A stretch of DNA of 7,499 nucleotides, taken from assembly GCA_003645495.1 (NCBI GenBank), contig QNFK01000077.1, forward strand, positions 1 through 7,499. Reading direction: 5' to 3'. Source of the DNA: Gammaproteobacteria bacterium. Lineage in GTDB: Bacteria; Pseudomonadota; Gammaproteobacteria; Steroidobacterales; Woeseiaceae. A program made the position numbers and the translations under genes. The notes below the pieces were generated by a model, which did not search any database, was not told where the DNA came from, and saw only the letters and a program-made list of their open reading frames with translations. Shown one piece after another: positions 1 to 5,978 of this stretch (position 1 is the stretch's first letter; each line of letters begins with the position of its first letter).

Positions 1-1319
1 AAACCGGCGATATTGGCGCCCTTGACATAATTCAGGTAGCTGGCTTCACCTTCAACCTCTCCGTACTGGGCACACCGATCATGAATCTGTTGCATGATCT
101 CGCGGAGGAGTCGCTGTAATTCGTCTTCGCTCCAGGTGATTCTTGCCGAATTCTGGCTCATTTCCAGCCCGGATACTGCGACGCCACCCGCATTTGCAGC
201 TTTACCCGGGGCGAACAGGATGCGTGCCTCCACGATGTGGTCCATGGCCTCAGCACTGGTTGGCATATTCGCTCCCTCGGCTACGCCACGCAGGCCGTTG
301 CCGATAAGCGTTCTTGCGTCGTTAATGTCGAGTTCGTTCTGCGTCGCGCAGGGAAAGGCGAAGTCACAGGGAACAATCCAGGGTCTGGATCCGTCGCCGT
401 GGAATTCTGCGCCAAACTTTTCGGCGTACTCGGATATTCGCCCGCGACGGCCTGATTTCAGCTCCTTGATGAAGGCAAGTTTCTCTTCGTCTATGCCGTC
501 CTTGTCATAAATGAAACCCGACGAATCACTTGCGGTAACCGGTTTGCCCTTTAAGTGCAGGATTTTTTCAATTGCGTGCTGCGCGACATTTCCGGAACCA
601 GACACAATACAGGTGCTGCCTTCAAGATCCTGGCCAACCTTGTCCAGCATGGACTCCATGAAATAAACAGCCCCGTATCCGGTTGCTTCAGTTCGGATAG
701 GGCTGCCACCGAACTCCATTCCCTTGCCGGTCAAAACACCAACAAAGCGATTGGTGATTCTTTTGAACTGACCGAACATATAGCCGATTTCTCTGCCACT
801 CACGCCTATATCGCCCGCCGGGACATCGGTGTCCTCACCAACGTGACGGTACAACTCGTTCATGAACGACTGGCAGAAACGCATAATCTCAAACTCGCTT
901 TTGCCCTTCGGGTTGAAGTTGGAGCCGCCTTTTGCTCCGCCCATGGGCAAGCCTGTTAATGCATTCTTGAAAGTCTGCTCGAAGGCCAGAAACTTGAGTA
1001 CGCTTTGATTTACGGAAGGATGAAAGCGCAGACCACCCTTGAACGGGCCGATTGAGTTGTTGTGCTGCACTCGATAACCGCGATTGACGCGAACGTGACC
1101 CTCGTCATCCTGCCAGGTCACCCTGAACGAGACCACACGCTCCGGTTCAGACATGCGTTCAAGCAACTGCAGGTCATTGAAGTGAGGGTTTTGTTCGATG
1201 AACGGCAAGACATCCGCCGCGACCTCTTTTACTGCCTGTAAATATTCAGGTTGACCAGGATTACGTTTTGTAACACCAGCAACGAACTCTTCAAGACTTG
1301 GAACCTTTTCTCGGGACAT
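1..1319 (-). CDS. gdhA: NADP-specific glutamate dehydrogenase, 3' end cut by the window
   Basis: It catalyses reversible reductive amination of 2-oxoglutarate with ammonia to glutamate, using NADPH, in the cytoplasm. Translation from ATG 1319-1317 gives MSREKVPSLEEFV and runs 439 codons to the window edge without a stop. The E. coli-type hexameric enzyme is about 447 residues, so only a few codons are missing. Seen motifs are GPFKGGLRFHP (about 91-101, substrate Lys94), PMGGAKGG (125-132, Lys130), PAGDIG (167-172, presumed catalytic Asp170), the Rossmann GSGNVA (241-246) and TASDSSG (262-268). The last matches the NADP-preferring class rather than the large NAD enzymes. A good ribosome binding site (AAAAGGAAA) ends 8 bases before the ATG and fixes the start. 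The gene follows the hydrolase gene on the same strand, but the 336-bp gap suggests its own promoter. Identification is secure; cofactor preference is inferred from the family. Confidence 0.96.
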   Translation of the reverse strand, partial: MSREKVPSLEEFVAGVTKRNPGQPEYLQAVKEVAADVLPFIEQNPHFNDLQLLERMSEPERVVSFRVTWQDDEGHVRVNRGYRVQHNNSIGPFKGGLRFHPSVNQSVLKFLAFEQTFKNALTGLPMGGAKGGSNFNPKGKSEFEIMRFCQSFMNELYRHVGEDTDVPAGDIGVSGREIGYMFGQFKRITNRFVGVLTGKGMEFGGSPIRTEATGYGAVYFMESMLDKVGQDLEGSTCIVSGSGNVAQHAIEKILHLKGKPVTASDSSGFIYDKDGIDEEKLAFIKELKSGRRGRISEYAEKFGAEFHGDGSRPWIVPCDFAFPCATQNELDINDARTLIGNGLRGVAEGANMPTSAEAMDHIVEARILFAPGKAANAGGVAVSGLEMSQNSARITWSEDELQRLLREIMQQIHDRCAQYGEVEGEASYLNYVKGANIAG

Positions 1320-1327
1320 GGGTGCGG

Positions 1328-1336
1328 TTTCCTTTT
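1328..1336 (-). promoter_or_regulatory. gdhA ribosome binding site
   Basis: On the minus strand the sequence reads AAAAGGAAA, followed by 8 bases and the ATG at 1319-1317. It supports the chosen gdhA start. No competing upstream start in this frame is needed. Confidence 0.7.
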
Positions 1337-1379
1337 GCGCTATTTTTGTTTTTATTTCCTAAAGATCAGCAGACCTTGG

Positions 1380-1407
1380 TGTATAGCATTCAATAATGTG
1401 TTGCCAG
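1380..1407 (-). promoter_or_regulatory. candidate sigma-70 promoter for gdhA
   Basis: Minus strand: a -35-like CTGGCA (1407-1402), a 16-base spacer, then TATACA (1385-1380) preceded by TG in the extended -10 position (TGCTATACA). Each hexamer matches consensus at four of six positions. Transcription would start about 50-60 bases before the gdhA ATG, leaving a short leader with the ribosome binding site. A second AT-rich box (TATAAA, minus strand 1485-1480) further upstream has no convincing -35. The call is by eye only. Confidence 0.35.
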
Positions 1408-1464
1408 AGACAAAACGGCCAAATCCCTGCTCTAACGCACACATTCAGAGAGATGCGAGTTGGT

Positions 1465-1497
1465 TTGAGATTTCTAGTTTTTATAAGTTAGTCTCAA
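1465..1497. repeat. 6-bp inverted repeat flanking a TATAAA box
   Basis: TTGAGA (1465-1470) is mirrored by TCTCAA (1492-1497) with 21 bp between, and the interval holds TTTATA (minus strand TATAAA). A further TGAGATT occurs at 1538-1544 in the same direction as the one at 1466-1472. The arms are short enough to arise by chance, so this is a weak operator candidate. Confidence 0.3.
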
Positions 1498-1560
1498 TCA
1501 GCCAAGAGCGGTGTCAGGTCGCGCTGCAGCTAACCCCTGAGATTAGTATTTCGGCGTCAA

Positions 1561-1610
1561 ATTGCAAGAATCCCAGCCATTTAGCTATATTTTGCTACGT
1601 TTCTTGCAAT
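1561..1610. repeat. perfect 10-bp inverted repeat, 30-bp spacer
   Basis: attgcaagaa at 1561-1570 is the exact reverse complement of ttcttgcaat at 1601-1610. Neither strand has a run of T directly after the second arm, so it does not look like an intrinsic terminator. With an arm-centre distance of 40 bp (near four helical turns), it could be a pair of operator half-sites or full sites for a dimeric regulator acting on gdhA. A stable RNA stem with a 30-base loop is the alternative. Confidence 0.6.
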
Positions 1611-1655
1611 AGCTGCTGCAGGGTAATTGTTTTTTGCGCAAATGCGGGCAGCTGA

Positions 1656-2447
1656 TCAACCGCCCGGCGAGCGAACAATGATCTCCGGCCAGTATTGTTT
1701 CCAGCCACTCGCGTGAGAGCAGGACTGCACGATGCGTCGGCGGGCATTCATCGTGGCGGCAAAGTACGCGTCCGTGATCTTTGGCGGAACGATGTGGTCA
1801 TCACGGCATTGCCAATGTGTTTCTGACACAGAATCAGTGCGTGTTGCTGCAGAATCAAGCGGGCTCAGGTCGTTGAGTGGTGAATACTCGTGGAATTCGG
1901 TCCATGCCCGGGGATCCAGGTTTGCAGCGATAGTCGTTACTGCAACAAGACGGTCAGTGCAGGCACGCATGCCAACGACAATCGTGCCGCCACCTGAGTA
2001 GCCGATCAGCTGCACGGTCTGAGCACCGTGTTGACTGGCAATCTCATTGGCTGCAATGCACATGCTCTCGACAATCTCGCGACCGTAACGATCGAAAGTC
2101 CACAAACGTGGCTCGCATCCCTTGCTGGTGGACAAACCGAAATAGCATGGCCGCCCGAGATAGACAGAGGCGCCGGCCGAGTTTTCCATCAAGCGCAATA
2201 ACACCGGGTTGGTTGGCGTGGGATCGACCGCCACCCGTGAATCACGAATCCAGGGTGTGCCATCGCCTTCGACGTAAAAAACAAGGTGAGCACCCGGTAC
2301 GTTTTTCTCCAGGATCAGGTGCTGAAAGCGGCCTGTGTCGAGGCGCCGGTTATGCAAGTCCTGTTCAATCGCCAGCTTTTGCCACTCGGGGCGCAATACG
2401 CATCCTGAAAGCGTGATTGACAGGAGAATGATGAATAGCGACTTCAC
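1656..2447 (-). CDS. lipoprotein alpha/beta hydrolase, substrate unknown
   Basis: This is a 263-residue predicted serine hydrolase anchored as a lipoprotein. The N-terminus has Lys2, a hydrophobic stretch and the lipobox LSGC (Cys16). Val17 at +2 is not an inner-membrane retention signal, so the mature protein probably goes to the outer membrane, facing the periplasm. EGDGTPW (60-66) looks like the oxyanion-hole loop, GYSGG (149-153) is the nucleophile elbow with Ser151, DHIVPP (217-222) supplies the likely acid Asp217, and SHASGW (244-249) the His245. The triad is thus complete and in the usual order. The start is GTG (2447-2445), 21 bases after the kinase stop, with no clear Shine-Dalgarno sequence. 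No ATG lies between it and the lipobox. Close spacing argues for co-transcription with the kinase. The reaction (ester, lipid or peptide hydrolysis) cannot be told from sequence. Confidence 0.88.
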   Translation of the reverse strand: MKSLFIILLSITLSGCVLRPEWQKLAIEQDLHNRRLDTGRFQHLILEKNVPGAHLVFYVEGDGTPWIRDSRVAVDPTPTNPVLLRLMENSAGASVYLGRPCYFGLSTSKGCEPRLWTFDRYGREIVESMCIAANEIASQHGAQTVQLIGYSGGGTIVVGMRACTDRLVAVTTIAANLDPRAWTEFHEYSPLNDLSPLDSAATRTDSVSETHWQCRDDHIVPPKITDAYFAATMNARRRIVQSCSHASGWKQYWPEIIVRSPGG

Positions 2448-2458
2448 TGGTCGCAGTG
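2445..2458 (-). promoter_or_regulatory. small hairpin covering the hydrolase start codon
   Basis: On the minus strand, CACTG (2458-2454), a 4-base loop and CAGTG (2449-2445) form a perfect 5-bp stem whose 3' arm contains the GTG start. The stem begins 10 bases after the kinase stop codon. A ribosome finishing the kinase gene would melt it, which would suit translational coupling. Five-base stems also arise by chance. Confidence 0.3.
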
Positions 2459-2468
2459 CTGGCGGGAC

Positions 2469-4286
2469 TTATTGACCAGCACAGGTTTCCGGGGATGCGT
2501 CACATATGCTGCGTTGTAGTCGCAATACGGTGCTCGTATCCGGAATGACCCGGTCGGCATCTCGCGTCAAAGACATTGCGGCAGCAAAATTTTCGGCATC
2601 TAGCAAATCGGTCGCCTTCGCGAGGTACAGATCAAACGCTTTCTGCCTGGTTTCCAAAGCCGGCTCGTAACCAGGGTCGATCTGCAGCACGATGTCCGTC
2701 AACTGCACGACACTATTGGGACCGAGGCTTAGAAAATAGGCCAGATCCTCCGCAGTAGCATCCGCCGGGACCGATGTGAAATTATTTTCGGCAATGCTCA
2801 TCATGGTATCGATTTCTTCCTGCTCTGCCGCGGTCAAATCAGTTCGCTGGACGGGTGTTTGTGATATTTCTGTGGCCATGCGACCGCGATCATCCAACGC
2901 CCGATCTTCGACGGTCAGGCCGTAGTAGCGGACACCAAAAATCGCGACCACCGCTGCCACTGCTGCTCCTATATAAACTGCGGTGCGGCGCTTCGATCGC
3001 ATGACAGCCTGTGGTGCCAGCCTGTTGAGCATCTGCCGAACCGATTTGATTCTGTCGTCACGGCGAAACCTGAGCGCATCGACGAATGCCGACCACTGGC
3101 TGCGAGCAATCTTGCCAATCTTTGGCGGGCTTAGATCTTGATTGAAAGCTTCCCTGGCAGACTGCCCGTCAAACGGGTGCCGACCCGTCAAAAGCAGGTA
3201 ACCAACACAACCCAGCGCGTAAATATCGTCGCGCGGATCCGGCGTATCCTGATTCCACATCTCCAGCGATGCGTACGCTGGAGTCAGGCTGCCGAGCCTG
3301 GTGCCAGGATCAAATACTGTTTGTTCGGATTCGGGTTCGTTGGCAACGGGAATCGGCCGGGAGATGCCGAGGTCGAGCACTTTCACCGTACCGTCTGTAC
3401 AGACGAAAATATTTCCGGGTTTGATGTCGGAATGCACGATGCCCTTTTCGTGGCCATATTGCAGGGCAAGGCCAACCCCTTCAATAATTGGCCAGGCATC
3501 CTCGAAAGCCAGCCCTTCCGAGTAATCCGACTGCAGCAACAGGTCCAGTGGTTTGCCGGTAAGCAATTCCATCGTCATATAAAAATGTGGACCGTCACGG
3601 AAAAACTCGTGCACTGTAATGACGTTGGGATGAGCCAGTGTCTGCGCTCGTCTCGATTCGCGTTGCAATGCAATCATCGAGTCCGGATGTTCCTTGAAGC
3701 GTTCGCTGAGAACTTTCAGCGCGATAAAGGGATTACGATCCTGTGCTTCAGCCCTGAGCCGGTCACGCGCCTTGAACACCTTGCCCATGCCACCGCTGCC
3801 CAGCTCCGAGATCAATTCATAACGACCACCGATTATGGAGCCGATGCTTAATATGGCATCGACAGTAGCGGTGCCGCTATCGTTCACCTGGGCGGCAATG
3901 CGCTCGGCATCGGTATCAGAACCAAGCTTGGTTTTGTCGGGGTCGCGGACGAAGGTTGCCTGTGCTTCGGCCTGCACAGGCGATTCCTCGTCTTTCGAAA
4001 CTTCCCTCATCACAGTGAAATCGGGAGCATCGAAAATACCGGAATCCCTGGGATCCGGCCCCTGGTTGCTCGCAGCCATGTGAGAAATCAGTACATTCTT
4101 CAGTGAGGTGCACACAGCCGCAGACAAGCGCCCGTCTTTTTCACCGGCATCGAGCCATGCCGCTGCCGTCATAGCCAGCCGGGGTTCTTCTTCGAGAAGA
4201 ATGCCAAATTGCTTTTGCAGCTCTTCGAGCCCGATAGATCTCCCGAGAAATTGCTTCAGCAGATTTTGCAGTTCCAGCATTGGCAC
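2469..4286 (-). CDS. transmembrane Hanks-type Ser/Thr protein kinase
   Basis: A 605-residue kinase. Residues 1-75 form a helical, Leu/Glu-rich domain I do not recognise; 76-150 is an acidic linker rich in Thr/Ser; 155-425 is the kinase domain; a single membrane helix spans about 436-453 after a basic patch (RSKRR, 430-434); 454-605 should be periplasmic. Seen kinase motifs: glycine loop GSGGMG (163-168), Lys191 in ALKVL, Glu210 of helix C, HSDIKPGN (285-292, catalytic Asp287 and Asn292), DLG (305-307) and Asp354 in DDIYALG. All catalytic residues are present. Deviations are HSD instead of HRD (a non-RD kinase), DLG for DFG, and SLE where APE is usual. The tail ends with Cys595 and Cys602, a possible periplasmic disulfide. 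The start is GTG 4286-4284 with GGAG 12 bases upstream; ATG 4280-4278, two codons later, is nearly as good. Its partner is probably the FHA protein encoded just upstream. Confidence 0.92.
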   Translation of the reverse strand: MPMLELQNLLKQFLGRSIGLEELQKQFGILLEEEPRLAMTAAAWLDAGEKDGRLSAAVCTSLKNVLISHMAASNQGPDPRDSGIFDAPDFTVMREVSKDEESPVQAEAQATFVRDPDKTKLGSDTDAERIAAQVNDSGTATVDAILSIGSIIGGRYELISELGSGGMGKVFKARDRLRAEAQDRNPFIALKVLSERFKEHPDSMIALQRESRRAQTLAHPNVITVHEFFRDGPHFYMTMELLTGKPLDLLLQSDYSEGLAFEDAWPIIEGVGLALQYGHEKGIVHSDIKPGNIFVCTDGTVKVLDLGISRPIPVANEPESEQTVFDPGTRLGSLTPAYASLEMWNQDTPDPRDDIYALGCVGYLLLTGRHPFDGQSAREAFNQDLSPPKIGKIARSQWSAFVDALRFRRDDRIKSVRQMLNRLAPQAVMRSKRRTAVYIGAAVAAVVAIFGVRYYGLTVEDRALDDRGRMATEISQTPVQRTDLTAAEQEEIDTMMSIAENNFTSVPADATAEDLAYFLSLGPNSVVQLTDIVLQIDPGYEPALETRQKAFDLYLAKATDLLDAENFAAAMSLTRDADRVIPDTSTVLRLQRSICDASPETCAGQ

Positions 4287-4388
4287 GATTAACGGCGGCT
4301 CCAGGTAAAAGCGAGGAAGCCCATTAGATACGATTTATCAACAAAATGAATGGAATCAGTTAGCAAAACCGGGGGCTACATCCAGCAA

Positions 4389-5054
4389 TCATTCTTTCAG
4401 GGTTTCCATCGTTCGCAAAGTCTCGTCTGCCATTAAGACCCCCAGCCGGACTTGAGGTCCTTCCTTATCCAGGGATACCACAGTGTCAGGCCCGACTTTC
4501 CTGACATCGACGGTTTTATTCTCTATATAGGTACCATTCAGGCTTTCCAGATCCTGCAGGTACCAGTCGTCACCCTCCGGATATACTTTTACATGGCGCC
4601 TGCTGACCCGATCATCGCACAGTCGCACCTCGGCCTGATAATCGCGCCCTATGACGAATGCGGCTGCAAACCTGCGCCTGATCTTTTCGCCCTCATCCCC
4701 CGTCCATGATGCCTCCAGAATACTGCGCCCATCACGCCGCCTCGGCAGCGAGGCTGCTGTTGGCCCAATTGCGTTACCCAGCACATTTTGCCGTGCGAGG
4801 GCGACATCCTGGCGGTCGCGCAGAAAACCCTTGCTGGTGAGATCATATTTCCAGGCGATTACCGCGACTACAGGCGTGCAAGCAACGGCAACTACCAGGA
4901 ATACGCGGATGGCCCATTCCGGCAAGCCAACGGCAGGCAGGAGATCGACCAGCCCCTGAGCGAGCAGCCAGACGGCGATGCCGTAGGCGCCGAGTGCACG
5001 GAGCACACTTCTGCGTGACAGCTCCTCTGCCAGTTTCTTAATTTTGTTTCGCAT
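4389..5054 (-). CDS. membrane-anchored FHA-domain protein
   Basis: A 221-residue protein expected to bind phosphothreonine peptides at the inner membrane. Residues 1-78 carry ELSRRSVLRALGAYG, two hydrophobic helices (about 17-39 and 48-68, the second starting after GLPEW) and the closing AWKYDLTSKG. This arrangement resembles the N-terminal two-helix module often found in TPR or adenylate-cyclase-like proteins of gammaproteobacteria. After a linker (about 80-125), the FHA domain covers about 128-208: Gly136-Arg137, SRRH (151-154), NGTYIEN (173-179). The phosphate-binding Arg137, Ser151, Arg152 or Arg153 and Asn173 are all present. An even number of helices leaves the FHA domain in the cytoplasm, the same side as the kinase domain of the next gene 102 bases downstream. 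The start ATG 5054-5052 fits the family, but no Shine-Dalgarno sequence is visible. The TATACT at 5067-5062 lies so close that a leaderless transcript is possible. Confidence 0.9.
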   Translation of the reverse strand: MRNKIKKLAEELSRRSVLRALGAYGIAVWLLAQGLVDLLPAVGLPEWAIRVFLVVAVACTPVVAVIAWKYDLTSKGFLRDRQDVALARQNVLGNAIGPTAASLPRRRDGRSILEASWTGDEGEKIRRRFAAAFVIGRDYQAEVRLCDDRVSRRHVKVYPEGDDWYLQDLESLNGTYIENKTVDVRKVGPDTVVSLDKEGPQVRLGVLMADETLRTMETLKE

Positions 5055-5165
5055 ACACCAAAGTATATATAAATGATTCGCCTTTGGTTTTGCAGCTATC
5101 CGGTCAAAAAACCAGTCAAATATGACGGACGCGTCAGGAACTGCTGTCAGACTTCGGTTTTTTGC
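5055..5165. other. 111-bp gap between dioxygenase and FHA genes
   Basis: It holds a TATACT hexamer (minus strand 5067-5062) seven bases before the FHA start codon, without a good -35 element at 16-18 bases. There is also a short palindrome (TGACG, 4 bases, CGTCA; 5124-5137) not followed by a T-run at the right distance. Neither a promoter nor a terminator is convincing, so the dioxygenase gene may or may not be co-transcribed with the FHA-kinase cassette. Confidence 0.4.
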
Positions 5166-5978
5166 TCAATCCACGACAATTTCTCTGCACGAGCCCTCAC
5201 CCGGGTAGACACGATGGTTGGCGCCAGGGCTGGCGTAGCCGTTGATCAGGACACGGCGATAATGCTGTGATGTGTTTTCGAAACTTGCATGCGCGGTGTA
5301 GGGACCGAAAAAAAGCGTATCACCCGGCTGTGCTGCAATGGTGACTGCGTCTTTGTCATGAAACTGCGGCGGTTTGCGCGGCGTGTAATCCGGATCGTCG
5401 TACTCGTGCGCGCCAAAATCGACACGGCCCCACTGGGAGCTGCCGGGTATGAACAACAGCGGCCCGCTGTCGGCAGTCATTTCATCGAGGACGATCAGGG
5501 TTTGCACGAAGCTACCCCTGCCGTTGATATCGTCCCAGGTTCCAGGGCCCTTGTCCCGGTGCTGAATGTCCTGGTGCCAGCCAAATATCACGCCGTCGTT
5601 AGGGCGTTTGAAATGAGCCTGGCTCAGTAATTGTTCCAGCACGTCGCTGCCCAGCAATTGAGAGCACGGCAGCGTAAGACGGCGATCTGCGCCAATCTGC
5701 AGCAAGTAGGGTTGTGACCCTCCGGCCCAGACAACCCGCTTGATGACTTTCTGCCGATCCTTCTCACCAAGCACGAAGTGCGAACCATGCTGCAGCCCCG
5801 TTTCTTCAATGTCCGCAGCAATTTGTTCAAGGTCGTCGAAACAGGACCTGATCTTTGCCACTTCATCGGCATTGAACAACGCTTTAGCCGTGATCCAGCC
5901 AGTCGCAAAAAATTCATCGATTTGTTGGGCGCTCAAACGCAGTTCGGATAGGGCGGTAGTCACTCTGGTGTTGTCCAT
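5166..5978 (-). CDS. phytanoyl-CoA dioxygenase (PhyH) family protein
   Basis: A 270-residue Fe(II)/2-oxoglutarate-dependent oxygenase, presumably a cytoplasmic hydroxylase of a small molecule; the substrate is unknown. The iron ligands are visible: His135 and Asp137 in FGWHQD, and distal His230 in PYTAHAS. Arg241 or Arg242 in RRVLIN is the likely 2-oxoglutarate anchor. SGPLLFIPGS (171-180) and AAQPGDTLFF (215-224) are typical of PhyH double-stranded beta-helix strands. Length fits the family. I place the start at ATG 5978-5976 (MDNTRVTTALSEL). The frame stays open to 6242, but that extension has no family resemblance and would overlap the divergent secreted-protein gene. No strong ribosome binding site is seen. 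It does not carry the EctD-type signature as I know it, so ectoine hydroxylase is not supported. Confidence 0.87.
   Translation of the reverse strand: MDNTRVTTALSELRLSAQQIDEFFATGWITAKALFNADEVAKIRSCFDDLEQIAADIEETGLQHGSHFVLGEKDRQKVIKRVVWAGGSQPYLLQIGADRRLTLPCSQLLGSDVLEQLLSQAHFKRPNDGVIFGWHQDIQHRDKGPGTWDDINGRGSFVQTLIVLDEMTADSGPLLFIPGSSQWGRVDFGAHEYDDPDYTPRKPPQFHDKDAVTIAAQPGDTLFFGPYTAHASFENTSQHYRRVLINGYASPGANHRVYPGEGSCREIVVD

Larger units (their letters stand above)
1320..1655. other. 336-bp intergenic region with inverted repeats, between hydrolase gene and gdhA
   Basis: I see no convincing gene in this gap. A plus-strand open frame reaches across it, but its product is Cys/Phe/Ser-rich and has no recognisable motif. 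The gap is AT-rich relative to its neighbours. It contains the gdhA ribosome binding site and a candidate promoter, a perfect 10-bp inverted repeat (1561-1570 with 1601-1610), a 6-bp inverted repeat around a TATAAA box (1465-1470 with 1492-1497), and several TGAGA-type words. No clear intrinsic terminator for the upstream hydrolase gene is visible. Regulation of gdhA by nitrogen status is plausible from the family, but I do not see a standard NtrC site. Confidence 0.6.

Noticed and set aside
94..959. Plus-strand open frames opposite gdhA
   Set aside because: The minus-strand frame encodes a full, recognisable glutamate dehydrogenase; the opposite frames are shadows of it.
1630..1644. TTTGCGCAAA palindrome with a T-run, considered as a terminator for the hydrolase gene
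   Set aside because: On the minus strand, where it would act, the run after the palindrome is A, not T. The T-run precedes the palindrome on the plus strand.
1251..1655. Plus-strand open frame across the gap upstream of gdhA
   Set aside because: It overlaps the gdhA start, its product is Cys/Phe/Ser-rich without any motif, and no ribosome binding site is apparent.
2469..4286. Pseudokinase reading of the kinase because of HSD and SLE
   Set aside because: The ATP-binding Lys, catalytic-loop Asp and Asn, and metal-binding Asp are all present, so activity is more likely than not.
2469..5054. Type VI secretion regulatory PpkA/Fha pair
   Set aside because: No T6SS structural gene or PppA phosphatase is visible, and the FHA protein's two-helix N-terminus does not fit the T6SS Fha proteins as I know them.
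5124..5137. TGACG/CGTCA hairpin considered as a terminator after the dioxygenase gene
   Set aside because: The stem is only 5 bp and the nearest T-run on the minus strand lies more than 10 bases beyond it.
5166..5978. Ectoine hydroxylase (EctD)
   Set aside because: Iron ligands are present, but the longer EctD-type signature around them is not, and no ectoine synthesis gene is nearby.
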